Source: Acidobacteriaceae bacterium (GTDB taxonomy: Bacteria; Acidobacteriota; Terriglobia; Terriglobales; Acidobacteriaceae). Taken from it: DNA of 64,000 bases. How positions within the stretch are numbered: position 1 is the stretch's first letter; each line of letters opens with the position of its first letter. The notes beneath the pieces were generated by a model that worked only from the letters and a program-made list of their open reading frames with translations, was not told where the DNA came from and did not search any database. Positions 1 to 9,793 of the stretch are shown in pieces. The position numbers and the translations under genes were made by a program. The stretch lies in NCBI GenBank assembly GCA_003138515.1, contig PLGG01000012.1:1-64000 (forward strand), read 5' to 3'.

Positions 1-257
1 TAGTTGGCGCCGCCCACGCGCCGCGTCTTCACCTCAAGCAGAGGCTTGCAGTTCTCCACCGCCTTCTTGAAGAGCTTGAGCGCGTCATCCCCGCCGCCCT
101 TCTCCTCCAGGTTCTTCATTGCCTGGTAGAAGATCGACTGCGCGGTCGACTTCTTGCCGCCCCACATCATCGAGTTCACAAACTTGGTCACCAGCGTCGA
201 TCCGTACACCGGATCCGCCGCCACTTCTCGCTTCGCAATGTGCCCTTTTCTCGGCAT
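1..257 (-). CDS. rpsG: 30S ribosomal protein S7 (N-terminal part, runs off the window)
   Basis: Ribosomal protein S7 binds the 3' domain of 16S rRNA and organises the head of the small subunit. Only the first 85 codons are present; the gene continues leftward beyond base 1. The N-terminus MPRKGHIAKREVAADPVYGS and the following block with VTKFVNSMMWGGKKS and KPLLEVKTRRVGGAN are typical of bacterial S7. The ATG is read from the complement of 255-257. It lies 87 bp downstream of rpsL, the usual rpsL-rpsG order of the str operon, so it is probably co-transcribed with it. Identity is secure from sequence; the missing C-terminus cannot be judged. Confidence 0.96.
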   Translation of the reverse strand, partial: MPRKGHIAKREVAADPVYGSTLVTKFVNSMMWGGKKSTAQSIFYQAMKNLEEKGGGDDALKLFKKAVENCKPLLEVKTRRVGGAN

Positions 258-344
258 AAATCCTCAAAATCCCGGCGCTTCCGCGCCAATTGCCACTTAA
301 TCCCTGCCGCAACCCTCGTCCAAGACACGAGAGCGCGGAGCGCC

Positions 345-731
345 CTACTTCGCCGCGCCGCCCTTGGCGCGCTTGGTCCCGTACTTCGACCGGCTCTGCG
401 AACGCCCGGCCACGCCCACTGAATCCAGCGTTCCGCGCACCACGTGATAGCGCACGCCCGGCAGATCCTTCACGCGCCCCCCGCGAATGAGCACAATCGA
501 GTGCTCCTGCAGGTTGTGGCCGATGCCGGGAATGTACGTAGTCACCTCAATCCCGTTGGTCAGCCGCACACGGGCCACTTTGCGCAGGGCCGAGTTCGGC
601 TTCTTGGGAGTTTGCGTATACACGCGCGTACACACACCGCGCCGCTGCGGCGAGGCCTGCAATGCGGGCGACGCCGTCTTGTAACGGGGGGCCGTACGCC
701 CCTTGCGAACAAGTTGATTAAAAGTTGGCAA
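345..731 (-). CDS. rpsL: 30S ribosomal protein S12
   Basis: S12 sits at the decoding centre and governs translational accuracy. The 128-residue product has the hallmark NQLVRKGR start, [20 protein letters not shown] around residues 42-61, and [17 protein letters not shown], the region where streptomycin-resistance changes are known. The frame stays open far upstream, but homology begins at [12 protein letters not shown], and a TTG codon (complement of 729-731) is preceded by AAGGAG with a seven-base spacing. I therefore take TTG as the start, which is unusual for such a highly expressed gene. A sigma-70 type promoter lies about 450 bp upstream. Downstream is rpsG. Confidence 0.95.
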   Translation of the reverse strand: MPTFNQLVRKGRTAPRYKTASPALQASPQRRGVCTRVYTQTPKKPNSALRKVARVRLTNGIEVTTYIPGIGHNLQEHSIVLIRGGRVKDLPGVRYHVVRGTLDSVGVAGRSQSRSKYGTKRAKGGAAK

Positions 732-1253
732 ACCGCAGCTCCTTACTTCAAAAAACCATTCAAACCACATTCCACAGCCGCACACGCCCTTCGGGCTGTT
801 CTGGTTTTGGCGTGGCTTTTGAGCCGGCCAAACACAGAGAAGCCCCAGGTAGCTGCTTCGCGTCTGTCTTCGTTCCACTCTCAGACGAGAACCGGGACGG
901 TGATCGGTCGTCCACCCAGGAAACCTATCCTGATGCGGAGCCAACTCCGTTTCCCGCTTCCGGCCCGCATAGCCCCTCCAAGGTGGGGAACGCGCGGACC
1001 GCCGATGCAAGTACTGCTTCGATTGTTCCCTGCCCTCCGCAAGAAGAGAGCCGTTCCGGGAACTTGTCTGGCCGGCCAACTTCACCTGGCCTTGGAAATC
1101 TCTCCGTCTGTTCGAACCTGCCCGGAGAATTTCCTTACTTCACCCGAGTTCACACACACCTCAGGCGGCGTTCTTGCGAACCTTTCAAAGATAACAAGAA
1201 AAACCTGCCGAGTCAACGCTCGAATGAGGGTTGGGAGGGCCCGGAGCAACAGG
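732..1253. other. long leader / intergenic region before rpsL
   Basis: This 522-bp stretch lies between rpsL and the ABC ATPase gene, both leftward. It holds one good sigma-70 type promoter on the minus strand (1188-1216). Transcription from it would give an untranslated leader of roughly 450 nt before rpsL. The overlapping open frames on both strands have no recognisable protein character and look like GC-rich chance ORFs. I found no recognised structured RNA by eye. Confidence 0.5.
1188..1216 (-). promoter_or_regulatory. sigma-70 type promoter of the str operon
   Basis: On the minus strand a -35 box TTGACT (complement of 1211-1216) is followed after exactly 17 bp by a -10 box TATCTT (complement of 1188-1193). 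Both boxes match the consensus in 5 (-35) and 4 (-10) of 6 positions. It points toward rpsL and is the only convincing promoter I see in the gap. Confidence 0.6.
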
Positions 1254-2000
<747 letters not shown>

Positions 2001-2122
2001 TGTAAATGTGACGTTTGGTTCGCTGGTTCGGCAAATGGTCCAATTAGCTCCTCCAGGCGCGATTGTTGTCGCAAGGCTCTAGAATGGTTCTGCATCGATC
2101 TCCGACTCAGGATTCCCCTCTC

Positions 2123-3055
2123 ATGACCTCAGATCTCAAAACTTCGCTCGTTGCATCGCTTACATCGGCCGCTGAAAAGGCAGGCCTGGTTCTCATCTCC
2201 GTCAAACAGGGCGCCGATTTTCACGGCCAACCCACCGCCATCTTCGAGCTTGGCCTGTCTGGCGCGGATGCTATCGGCCGCTCGCTCAAGCTCGAGCTGA
2301 GCGATGCCTTCGACTTCGACAGGCCAAATCTGCTGCCCGAGATGACCGCTCACTTGGCCGGAGAAGCCAAGCGGCTGCGCAATCCGCGTCCCGATTGCTA
2401 CGTCACCCTCGGCGGACTGCCCCTGGCCTTCGGTCAATTCGAGTGGCCCTTTCACACTTCGACCTCCGGCGCCGACACTCACATCGTTCACGGCGAAATC
2501 CATATAGCCGACGGCGGAACGCACAATCTGCACGCCAAAATCTCCGCCTCCGTCACGCTTACTTTTGCCGAAATCGTGCCCGCCATGGAGCAGCCCTACG
2601 CGGAGACCTTCGTCTACAACGCCATTCGCAAAACAATCGACATGGGCCAGCTCGAATTCGTGAAGTCCGGCAACCGCCAGCCCGTTCCCGTGACCACGCG
2701 CTACTACAGCCGCTGGGAAAAGAAATTCATGTTCACTGAGACCGACGACAATGAGCGGCTCCGCTACCTGCTCAGCAAGGTCTACTGGCTGTCAGGCGTG
2801 CTCGGCGAGGGCAAGCCGGTTTGGATCGCCGATCCGCGCGACGCACAATACCTGAACACCACCGAGTTCGACCTGCTGCGCATGGCCGGGGACGAAGCGG
2901 GCCACGGACTGATGCTGCTCGGGGGCGAGTTTGCCGCAGCCACTCCCGCGCTCATGGAGCGCGCCGCCGACTATCAGGAAGCGCTCGAAGCTGCCCTCGA
3001 CTTCACCAAGCCCAAGTTCAACGAGAGCATGCGCTCCGGCCAGGCAAATATGTAG
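2123..3055 (+). CDS. hypothetical protein, about 310 residues
   Basis: I do not recognise this family. The frame is open from a TTG at 2063, with ATG codons at 2084 and 2123; I chose 2123 because the reading from there (MTSDLKTSLVASL) looks like a normal soluble N-terminus, but 2084 is possible. No signal peptide, membrane segment or catalytic motif is visible. The C-terminal half is rich in charged and aromatic residues (RYYSRWEKKF, LRYLLSKVYWLSG). Composition and codon use resemble the neighbours. It is flanked by a divergent ABC ATPase and a convergent oxidoreductase, so context suggests no role. Confidence 0.75.
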   Translation: MTSDLKTSLVASLTSAAEKAGLVLISVKQGADFHGQPTAIFELGLSGADAIGRSLKLELSDAFDFDRPNLLPEMTAHLAGEAKRLRNPRPDCYVTLGGLPLAFGQFEWPFHTSTSGADTHIVHGEIHIADGGTHNLHAKISASVTLTFAEIVPAMEQPYAETFVYNAIRKTIDMGQLEFVKSGNRQPVPVTTRYYSRWEKKFMFTETDDNERLRYLLSKVYWLSGVLGEGKPVWIADPRDAQYLNTTEFDLLRMAGDEAGHGLMLLGGEFAAATPALMERAADYQEALEAALDFTKPKFNESMRSGQANM

Positions 3056-3069
3056 CCCTCGTCTTCCTG

Positions 3070-4077
3070 TCAGCGCCCAGCGCCGTCGGTTAAGACAATC
3101 TTGCCCGCCGCGGAACCCGAGATGAGCAATTCAATCGCTTCTCTCGCCTGCAGCAGCGGGAAGGTGTGCTTGATCACTGCGTCGATCTTCTTGTTCCTGA
3201 GCAGCTCAAGAATCTTCGGCATGTCTTCGCGGAATGGCCCGGGGTCTTTCCGGTAAAGCGCTGAGATGCCGTAGAAGTCTCCGCGGCGGCCGCGGAGGCG
3301 CGCCCCAATAAAAAGATTCGCGAACATCGCGACCTTTGCCAGCACCCCAGCGGCGCCCATGAAGCCAAAGCCAACAACGATCCCTCCCCGGCGCAGCGCA
3401 CCGATGCACGCGCCGATGTTGCGCCCGCCAACCGCATCAAAAACGCAATCGACTCCGCCGGGTTCGGCGCGCCTCATTAGTGTGTCAAGGCGGTCTTGCT
3501 TGTAGTCGATTGGAATTGCCCCGAGCGAGCGCACGAGTTCGTGCTTGCTCGCCGATGCCGCGCCGTATGCCTTTACACCCGCAAGCCTGAGCAGTTGCAA
3601 CGCAGCGATGCCCACTCCGCCGCTGGCTCCCGTCACCAAAGCCGTTTGCCCTTCCCGCACCTTCGCCACGCGATAAATCATCTGCCATGCCGTCGCAAAG
3701 TTCAGGATCACTGCTGCTGCGTCGCGGTCCTCGACGCCATCCGGCACCGGTAGAAAGTGCTCTGCGCCGCGCGTCAGGTACTCCGCGAAGCCCCCGTAGA
3801 CCGTGAGAGCGGCCACTCGCTGCCCCAGCGTAAAGCCGTTCACGCCGGCGCCGATTGCGTCCACGACTCCGGCTACCTCGTAGCCCGGAACAAATGGAAT
3901 CTTCGGCGCAAACGGATAGCTCCCGCCAAGCATGGTCACGTCGGTTGCGCCTACTCCCGCTGCCGAAACGCGAACTCGCAGCTCGCCCGTATCGGGAGGC
4001 TCCAGAGGCAGATCTACCACCTCCAGAACTTCGGGCCCACCCTTCCTTGTCAGCATTACTGCGCGATAGGTTGTCAT
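3070..4077 (-). CDS. NAD(P)H quinone-oxidoreductase-like MDR protein
   Basis: A 335-residue member of the medium-chain dehydrogenase/reductase superfamily, most like zinc-independent quinone oxidoreductases that reduce quinones or enones with NADPH. The N-terminal GroES-like fold carries PGYEVAGVV; the Rossmann fold shows ALVTGASGGVGIAALQLLRLAG. The Cys and His ligands of the zinc-dependent alcohol dehydrogenases are not seen. An upstream extension to 4152 is open, but MTTYRAVMLTRKGGPEVLEV at 4077 is the conserved family start. It is convergent with the unknown gene at 2123-3055. Confidence 0.85.
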   Translation of the reverse strand: MTTYRAVMLTRKGGPEVLEVVDLPLEPPDTGELRVRVSAAGVGATDVTMLGGSYPFAPKIPFVPGYEVAGVVDAIGAGVNGFTLGQRVAALTVYGGFAEYLTRGAEHFLPVPDGVEDRDAAAVILNFATAWQMIYRVAKVREGQTALVTGASGGVGIAALQLLRLAGVKAYGAASASKHELVRSLGAIPIDYKQDRLDTLMRRAEPGGVDCVFDAVGGRNIGACIGALRRGGIVVGFGFMGAAGVLAKVAMFANLFIGARLRGRRGDFYGISALYRKDPGPFREDMPKILELLRNKKIDAVIKHTFPLLQAREAIELLISGSAAGKIVLTDGAGR

Positions 4078-4217
4078 GAAGCACCTGGAATCGGATTGTA
4101 CGCACTCTGCTTGAAGATGCTGCGACACTGATGAGCGCTGGCCCTCGCCCAATCGATTCCTTCTGGCATCGGCTGGCGGGGCAGTGGTAGGGTAGTACGC
4201 AATCCACGGAGGGTTGC

Positions 4218-6236
4218 GTGAGCTTCAAAACCGGCCGCCATTCCGCGCTTTTTCCCGCGATCCTGTGCGTTGCTTTTGTCTCGAGCGCTGCCGCGCTCGA
4301 CTGCCAAACGGCTCCGCGGCCTGCCGCCGGCTCGGCTGCACATCCGTTCGATGCCACTGCCCTCCAGGAGCCAGTCAACATCGGCACCGCCGGGCTCGTC
4401 CAGGCCGGCGACGATCTCGCGTATGCCCAACCCGGCTTCGACGATTCCAAATGGCTCCCCGTCGACGCGGAAGCCCGCCTCGCCGATTACTTCCCGCAAA
4501 ATCACGCGCCCATCGTTTGGCGGCGCATTCATATCAAGGTCGACCCGAACCAGAAGCAACTGGCGTTGCAAGCGTACTCCATTGCCCGCGCCTTCGAGGT
4601 ATACGTAAACGGCCAGAAGCTCATCGAATCCGGCCAGGTCGAGCCCTACGTGGCTGCTATGCGAAGCGCCCGCCTGATCGTGCAAATCCCGGCAGCACAA
4701 CTCCGCACCGGCTCGCTGGTCATCGCCATCCGGGCTCGCGCACCAATCACCTGGTGGACCAGCAACCTGCCCGGATTCAGCGGCGGCATGCTGGCGCTGG
4801 GCGACGTCACCGCCCTGGAAAACCAGAATCTGCTCATCATGATCGCCGAGAACTCAGCTACCTTCCTCGAAAACCTGCTTGCTCTTGGAGTCGGGCTGGT
4901 GGCCCTCGCGCTCTTCATCGCCCAACGGCAACGCATGGAGTATTTCTGGATCTTTGTCCTCGGAGTTCTCAACGCCGGCTATTTGCCTCTGCTTTACCTT
5001 TCCATCCGCCGCAACATGCCGGTGAGCCTCTGGATTGTCAATGAAATCGTCCAGATCGCTATCAGTTTTGCATTCGTGCTCATGGTTCAGGCTTTTCTCG
5101 AAAGGCCGTTGAGGCGGTTTCTTTGGCTGTTCATCTCCGTTGCTTTCCTCATCTCCGTAGTGAGTAATATCGGCTATGACTACGGCGTTCTTCAGATTGC
5201 CTTTAACACTCTGTTCGCCATTCCCGCTGGAATCATCTTTGCCGCGGTGATTCCGATCCTGCTTTTCCGCCGGCTGCGTCGCGGCAATCGCGAGGCCGGC
5301 ATTCTGCTTATCCCCTTCATTCTGTATTCGCTGTGGATCTACGCCAGCATCGCCATCGGCCTGCTCGCCCTCGTTCCTCCGCTGCGTCGAGTCTCCGTTC
5401 ATGCAGCGCAAGCAATCAACGCCTTTCCCGTCGGCTTCTTCACTGTTGGCCTCGGCGACCTGGGCTACCTCAGCTTCTATTTTTCGCTCGCCATCATTAT
5501 GGTTCTACGCGCCACGCGCACCAGCCGCCAGCAGGCGCTGCTCGAGGGCGAACTGGAAGCCGCCCGCGAAGTCCAGCAGGTCATTCTCCCCGAACAAGTC
5601 GAGTCCATTCCCGGGTTCACCGTCGAATCCATCTATCAGCCCGCTCAGGAAGTCGGAGGCGACTTCTTCCAGATCATTCCCGACAAGATGGACGGCAGCC
5701 TGCTCATCGTCGCCGGTGACGTGGCCGGCAAAGGCTTGCAAGCGGGAATGCTGGTGGCGCTGATGGTGGGAACAATTCGCACTGTGGCCGATAGTGGCAG
5801 CGATCCGGAGAAAGTTCTCCATGCGTTGAACCTGCGGATGCTCGGGCGCGGCCACTCCCAGGCAACTTGCCTGGCCCTGAGGATCGCTCGCGATGGCGGC
5901 GTGTTCCTTGCAAATGCCGGACACTTGCCGCCCTATCTCAACGGCGAGCCGGTCGCAATGGAGGGCGCGCTGCCGCTTGGAGTCATCGAAGACGCCGGGT
6001 TCTCGGTGACGCGTTTCAACCTGAAGGACGGTGACAGATTACTTTTCATGTCCGACGGAATCGTTGAGGCCACCGACGCGCACGGTCATCTCTTCGGGTT
6101 CGACCGCGTTCTCGAGCTTGTGCGGTCCGCGGCCAGCCCGGCTGATCTGGCGGGCGCCGCGCAATCCTTCGGCCAGCGCGACGACATCAGCGTCATTTCA
6201 GTGACGCGAACTGCAGTCCTTGAGCCCGCCGCGTAA
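4218..6236 (+). CDS. membrane-anchored SpoIIE-type PP2C phosphatase
   Basis: A 672-residue multidomain protein with a GTG start preceded by GGAGG. Residues 1-27 form a signal peptide. Residues about 30-200 look like a soluble extracytoplasmic beta-rich domain (DDSKWLPVDAEARL, YVNGQKL), as in 7TMR-DISM receptors. Around residues 205-430 there are six to eight hydrophobic helices. The C-terminal 220 residues are a SpoIIE/RsbU-type phosphatase: AREVQQVILPEQ, EVGGDFFQI, VAGDVAGKGLQAGMLVALM, MSDGIVEATD and a terminal GQRDDISVISV. Such proteins usually dephosphorylate an anti-anti-sigma factor in partner-switching stress or motility circuits. No partner-switch genes are adjacent, so target and ligand are unknown. 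Confidence 0.88.
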   Translation: MSFKTGRHSALFPAILCVAFVSSAAALDCQTAPRPAAGSAAHPFDATALQEPVNIGTAGLVQAGDDLAYAQPGFDDSKWLPVDAEARLADYFPQNHAPIVWRRIHIKVDPNQKQLALQAYSIARAFEVYVNGQKLIESGQVEPYVAAMRSARLIVQIPAAQLRTGSLVIAIRARAPITWWTSNLPGFSGGMLALGDVTALENQNLLIMIAENSATFLENLLALGVGLVALALFIAQRQRMEYFWIFVLGVLNAGYLPLLYLSIRRNMPVSLWIVNEIVQIAISFAFVLMVQAFLERPLRRFLWLFISVAFLISVVSNIGYDYGVLQIAFNTLFAIPAGIIFAAVIPILLFRRLRRGNREAGILLIPFILYSLWIYASIAIGLLALVPPLRRVSVHAAQAINAFPVGFFTVGLGDLGYLSFYFSLAIIMVLRATRTSRQQALLEGELEAAREVQQVILPEQVESIPGFTVESIYQPAQEVGGDFFQIIPDKMDGSLLIVAGDVAGKGLQAGMLVALMVGTIRTVADSGSDPEKVLHALNLRMLGRGHSQATCLALRIARDGGVFLANAGHLPPYLNGEPVAMEGALPLGVIEDAGFSVTRFNLKDGDRLLFMSDGIVEATDAHGHLFGFDRVLELVRSAASPADLAGAAQSFGQRDDISVISVTRTAVLEPAA

Positions 6237-6338
6237 TCTGTCACGGAAAAACCCGGCGAGGCATACTCCTTGCGCTCTGTCGCTGCAGCGAGCTTTCTGA
6301 TTCCTGAAACCTGATCCCTGCTCCCTTGTTCCCTGCCT

Positions 6339-6860
6339 TTACAACGCCGCCCCGCACCCACTGCAGAACCTTGCTCCCGGTGCATTGGCGCGCTGGCAGC
6401 GCGGGCAGCCCGCGGCTTGCGGAGCTGGCGGCGGGTATGTCGCGGCAGCAGCCGACATGGGTGGCTGCGGGTATGGCGCCGCGCCAACCACCGGTCCCGG
6501 CACCGCTCCCTGGGGCGGCATGTTTCCCTGTACATTTATCGCCACGTTCACCGGAGCCTGTCCCCATCCCGGCACAGCGATTCCCAGTGACGCCGCAATT
6601 GCCGCCGCCTGGATGGAGTTGAATTCGCGCACGCGCCCCGGCATGAAGAAGCACTCAATGAACCCGAGCAGCGACGGAATGCCGGTCCAGCAGAAGCATA
6701 GATAGAGAATCCCCAGCCCTGTGCGGCGCATATAAAAATGATGCGCGCCGAAAGTGCCCAGGAACAGCGCCAGCAAAATGCCCACGACTTCGTCGCGGCG
6801 CGCCGCATTGTATTGCTGGTAAAAAATGGCTTGCGGGTTGGGGTACGCGTACGTGCTCAT
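6339..6860 (-). CDS. TM2-domain protein with C-terminal zinc ribbon
   Basis: A 173-residue protein. Residues about 22-80 form a TM2 domain: two hydrophobic helices with the conserved GTFGAHHFYMRRTGLGILYL and a short link. The middle is a Pro/Ala/Gln-rich linker, and the C-terminus is a zinc ribbon with two CxxC knuckles (CPRC and CSGC). TM2 proteins are common in bacteria and of uncertain function; the ribbon suggests a metal-stabilised cytoplasmic tail. The ATG is preceded by AAGGAG. It lies convergent with the phosphatase gene and divergent from the aldo/keto reductase gene. Confidence 0.85.
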   Translation of the reverse strand: MSTYAYPNPQAIFYQQYNAARRDEVVGILLALFLGTFGAHHFYMRRTGLGILYLCFCWTGIPSLLGFIECFFMPGRVREFNSIQAAAIAASLGIAVPGWGQAPVNVAINVQGNMPPQGAVPGPVVGAAPYPQPPMSAAAATYPPPAPQAAGCPRCQRANAPGARFCSGCGAAL

Positions 6861-6998
6861 CTTTTGAGTTCTCCTTGCCGTGGTTTAAGGTACGCAACCT
6901 GCGCGTTGCCGGTTCCGGGTCTCCCGAACACAGGTTGAAACCCGCACCCAAACCCCACATTGTCCCACGGCGCCGCGCGAGCATACCATCGAAATCGA

Positions 6999-7892
6999 AT
7001 GACTGGCCCGAACCATCTCTCCGCGTCTCTCAGCGGCACATTCCTCATCGGCGGCGACCTGCCCGTCCATCGCCTCGGCTACGGAACCATGCGCCTTGTG
7101 GGCGATGGCGCATGGGGCGAGCCGGCCGATGAAGCCGAGGCCCGCCGCGTGTTGCGTCGCGCCGTCGAGCTCGGCGTCACGCTCATTGACACCGCCGACG
7201 CCTACGGCCCCGAGATTGCCGAGCGGCTCATCGGCGAAACGCTCGCGCCTTACGCGCTCGACGTGGTCATCGCCACCAAGGGCGGCATTACGCGCCAGGG
7301 TCCCGCCAAAACCGAGTACGTGGGCCGCGCCGGCTACCTCATCCAATGTGTCGAGATGAGCCTGCGCCGCCTCAGCCTCGAGTGCATCGACCTCTACCAG
7401 TTGCACCGGATCGACCCGCGCACACCGCTTGAGGAATCCCTCGGCGCGCTCCGCCGCATGCAAGAGCAGGGCAAGATTCGCCACATTGGATTGAGCGAGG
7501 TCACCCCGGCCGAAATCGAGGCCGCCGAAAAGATCGTCCCCATCGTTTCCATTCAAAATCGCTACTCGCTCGCCGATCGCCGCCACGAGGAAACTCTTAA
7601 CTATTGCGAGCACCGCGGCATCGCCTTCCTGCCCTGGTATCCCTACGCCGGAGGGAAGCTGCTGAAAGCCGATCACCCCGCCGCGTCAGCCCTTGGCCGC
7701 ATCGCCGCGCGCCGTGGTGTCTCGGTCCCGCAGCTTTCGGTCGCCTGGTTGCTGCAGCGCTCGCCTGTCATGCTGCCCATTCCAGGCACATCCAAAGTCG
7801 CGCACCTCGAAGAAAACGTCGCGGCGGCCGAGATCAAGCTCCCGCCAGAAGAGTGGCGCGAAGTGGAAGAAGCAGTGGGCGTCGCGCGCTAG
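6999..7892 (+). CDS. aldo/keto reductase
   Basis: A 297-residue TIM-barrel NADPH-dependent oxidoreductase. The catalytic tetrad is visible: Asp and Tyr in LIDTADAYG, Lys in VVIATKGG and His in YQLHRIDP. C-terminal nucleotide-binding features include PIPGTSKVAHLEENVAA. The frame is open from 6960, but the ATG at 6999 gives the shortest N-terminal extension before the first barrel strand (LPVHRLGYGTMRLVG). The substrate is not predictable; the family reduces aldehydes and ketones of many kinds. Confidence 0.9.
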   Translation: MTGPNHLSASLSGTFLIGGDLPVHRLGYGTMRLVGDGAWGEPADEAEARRVLRRAVELGVTLIDTADAYGPEIAERLIGETLAPYALDVVIATKGGITRQGPAKTEYVGRAGYLIQCVEMSLRRLSLECIDLYQLHRIDPRTPLEESLGALRRMQEQGKIRHIGLSEVTPAEIEAAEKIVPIVSIQNRYSLADRRHEETLNYCEHRGIAFLPWYPYAGGKLLKADHPAASALGRIAARRGVSVPQLSVAWLLQRSPVMLPIPGTSKVAHLEENVAAAEIKLPPEEWREVEEAVGVAR

Positions 7893-7931
7893 CAAGAAAC
7901 GGCGGCGGCGCTCCTGGCCGTGGCCCTCGCT

Positions 7932-8072
7932 TCAGAAGTGATGCCGTCCGTGCGGCGTCACAAACACAAGCATCCGCAGCAGCAGAATCACCACGAAGAG
8001 GACTGCCGCGAAAGCCAGCAGCAAAGTCCCGCCCCCCGGCTTCCCCGCACTCTGTTTCGCTTTGCCCTTCAT
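7932..8072 (-). CDS. small single-pass membrane protein, 46 residues
   Basis: A short gene below usual size cut-offs. The ATG (complement of 8070-8072) is preceded by GGAG with a five-base spacing. The product has a basic N-terminus (MKGKAKQSAGKPGGG), one strongly hydrophobic helix of about 22 residues (LLLAFAAVLFVVILLLRMLV) and a short His-rich end. This charge pattern predicts an N-in membrane peptide. It sits between a convergent aldo/keto reductase and the FucP-like transporter gene on the same strand, about 110 bp downstream of that gene. No function can be assigned; reality is supported by the ribosome site and composition only. Confidence 0.55.
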   Translation of the reverse strand: MKGKAKQSAGKPGGGTLLLAFAAVLFVVILLLRMLVFVTPHGRHHF

Positions 8073-8164
8073 CGCCGCTCCGCCCGGAATCGGATTTCAC
8101 GCACCGCCCAACTTCCGATGGCCCAAAATGCGCAGGCCCTCCGATGTGTATCGAAGGGCCGCAT

Positions 8165-8192
8165 CAAGCTAAAGGCTAATAGCTAAGAGCTA
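8165..8192. repeat. 7-bp periodic array at the transporter stop codon
   Basis: Four heptamers of the form NNNGCTA (CAAGCTA, AAGGCTA, ATAGCTA, AGAGCTA) follow each other without gaps. The TAG stop of the minus-strand transporter gene lies inside the array (8183-8185), and the array encodes that protein's last residues. It is one of several period-7 arrays in the window. Confidence 0.6.
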
Positions 8193-9469
8193 ACCACTGT
8201 TTCTCTCGGTTTCGATCCCCACAGCCCGTACCACGCAATGTAGAGGTAGCAGATGAGCGGAATCACGAACGCGTGCTGGATGCCGTACTTGTCGGCCGCC
8301 CAGCCCAGCAGTGCGGGAATCACGGCGCCGCCAACAATCGCAGTCATGATCAGCCCCGAACCTTTACTCGTCATCGGTCCCAACCCGGCGATGCCCAGCG
8401 TAAAGATATTCGGGAACATGATGGAGTTGAAGAATCCGCACAATACCACTGCCCCAATGGCCACATGGCCCGAGCCGAGCATGGCAATCAGCACCAGCGC
8501 AACCGCGGCAAATCCAAAGATGCCCAGCAGCTTGCCCGACTTTACCTTGGTCAGAATCCATGACCCGAGCAAGCGGCCCACCAGCGCGCCGGCCCAGTAG
8601 AGCGCTGCCACGTCCGACGCAGTCTCAAACGAGCTCATGCCCTGCGTCTTGAAGAAGTTCACCGCGATGGACGCGAGGCCAACCTCGACGCCCACATAGA
8701 AAAAGATTCCCAGCGCGCCCAGCACTGTGTGCCTGTAGCTCCAGACGCTGCGGCTCGCTGCCGGGCCGCCCTCCCTCGCCGGGTGCGCACCCTGCGGTTG
8801 GTCAATGTGCGGCAGGTGAGAAAACGCCACCGCGATCCCGAGCAGCAACAACGCACCCGCAATGGCGATGTAAGGCCCGCGTACCGTGTTCGCAATGGCC
8901 GCCGGAGAGGCAAACTTCGTCGGGTCGGTCAGAATAAACGCGCCTGCGAAGATCGGCGCCACCGTCGTCCCAATCGAATTGAATGCCTGCGCCAGCGTCA
9001 GCCGCACTGGAGCGCTCGCTTCCGGACCCAGAATCGCGGCATACGGGTTCACCGATGTCTGCAGCGCCGTCACGCCCGCGCCCACCACGAAGCATGCGGT
9101 GAGGAAGAGCGGGAAATTCACGAGTCTGGCCGCGGGAATGAAGAGCAGGCAGCCCACCACCTGAATGAAGAGCGAGACCACCATCGTCTTCTTGTAGCCA
9201 ACCCACTCGATCAGCTTTGAAGTCGGCGCGGAAAAAACGAAATAGGCGAGAAAAAACGCCGACTCCGCCAGCATCGCCGACTTGTAGCCGACGTTGAAGA
9301 TCGACCGCAAATGCGGCACCAGCGACATGTTTAGCGTGGTGATGAACCCAAACGTCAGGAAAAGCGCCGTAACGGTGAGGAACGGAACAAAGTAGCCCGG
9401 CGACGTGAGTGGCGCCGACGGTTTCGAATCTGACGGTTTTGATCCGGATGGTCTCGAGTTATCTGCCAT
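8183..9469 (-). CDS. MFS sugar permease, FucP-like
   Basis: A 428-residue major facilitator with about 12 hydrophobic helices in two halves separated by a polar loop near residue 235. The layout and the motif GVTALQTSVNPYAAILGP resemble the fucose/glucose-galactose:H+ symporter (FucP/GluP) family. The N-terminus is a Ser/Pro/Lys-rich tail of about 28 residues before the first helix. I chose the ATG at 9469; the open frame extends to 9622 but only over a tandem-repeat leader with no membrane character. Sugar specificity is unknown and no catabolic genes are adjacent. Confidence 0.88.
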   Translation of the reverse strand: MADNSRPSGSKPSDSKPSAPLTSPGYFVPFLTVTALFLTFGFITTLNMSLVPHLRSIFNVGYKSAMLAESAFFLAYFVFSAPTSKLIEWVGYKKTMVVSLFIQVVGCLLFIPAARLVNFPLFLTACFVVGAGVTALQTSVNPYAAILGPEASAPVRLTLAQAFNSIGTTVAPIFAGAFILTDPTKFASPAAIANTVRGPYIAIAGALLLLGIAVAFSHLPHIDQPQGAHPAREGGPAASRSVWSYRHTVLGALGIFFYVGVEVGLASIAVNFFKTQGMSSFETASDVAALYWAGALVGRLLGSWILTKVKSGKLLGIFGFAAVALVLIAMLGSGHVAIGAVVLCGFFNSIMFPNIFTLGIAGLGPMTSKGSGLIMTAIVGGAVIPALLGWAADKYGIQHAFVIPLICYLYIAWYGLWGSKPRETVVSS

Positions 9470-9793
9470 AAACGCTGTTTCCTGCTTTCCCTGTATTGGC
9501 GATTCTTGATCGGTGTTTCTGGTCGCTGACTCTGATCGGTGCTTCTTGGTCGGTGATTCTCGTCGGTGCTTCTCTCGTTCTTCGGCCGCTTTCAATCTCG
9601 GCTTTTTATCTCCGCCGGCCAACGTCCTCTTCGGCGTCCGCTCCGCAGCTCGAGATCAGCCTTCCCCAACCCACACAACACTATACGGGAAACAGCAGCG
9701 GGCTAGCTGGGCGAGCCAATGCGGTGTGGGACGTTTCTTCTCCGCCTCAAGCCGCGTGATCCGGTATTCTCGTTCCTAAGTGAGGTACGCCCG
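9470..9793. other. intergenic region between divergent transporter and ferritin-VIT genes
   Basis: A 324-bp divergent spacer. It contains a degenerate 13-14-bp tandem array (9494-9575) close to the transporter start and must carry promoters for both genes. I see no clear -35/-10 pair that I would defend, and no known riboswitch. Confidence 0.4.
9494..9575. repeat. degenerate 13-14-bp tandem repeat
   Basis: On the minus strand about six imperfect units follow one another with a consensus close to AGAAGCACCGATC (variants AGAATCACCGACCA, AGAGTCAGCGACC, AGAAACACCGATCA). They lie 25-105 bp upstream of the FucP-like gene start, in its leader or promoter. The unit length is not a multiple of three, so it is not a coding repeat. 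Confidence 0.55.
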
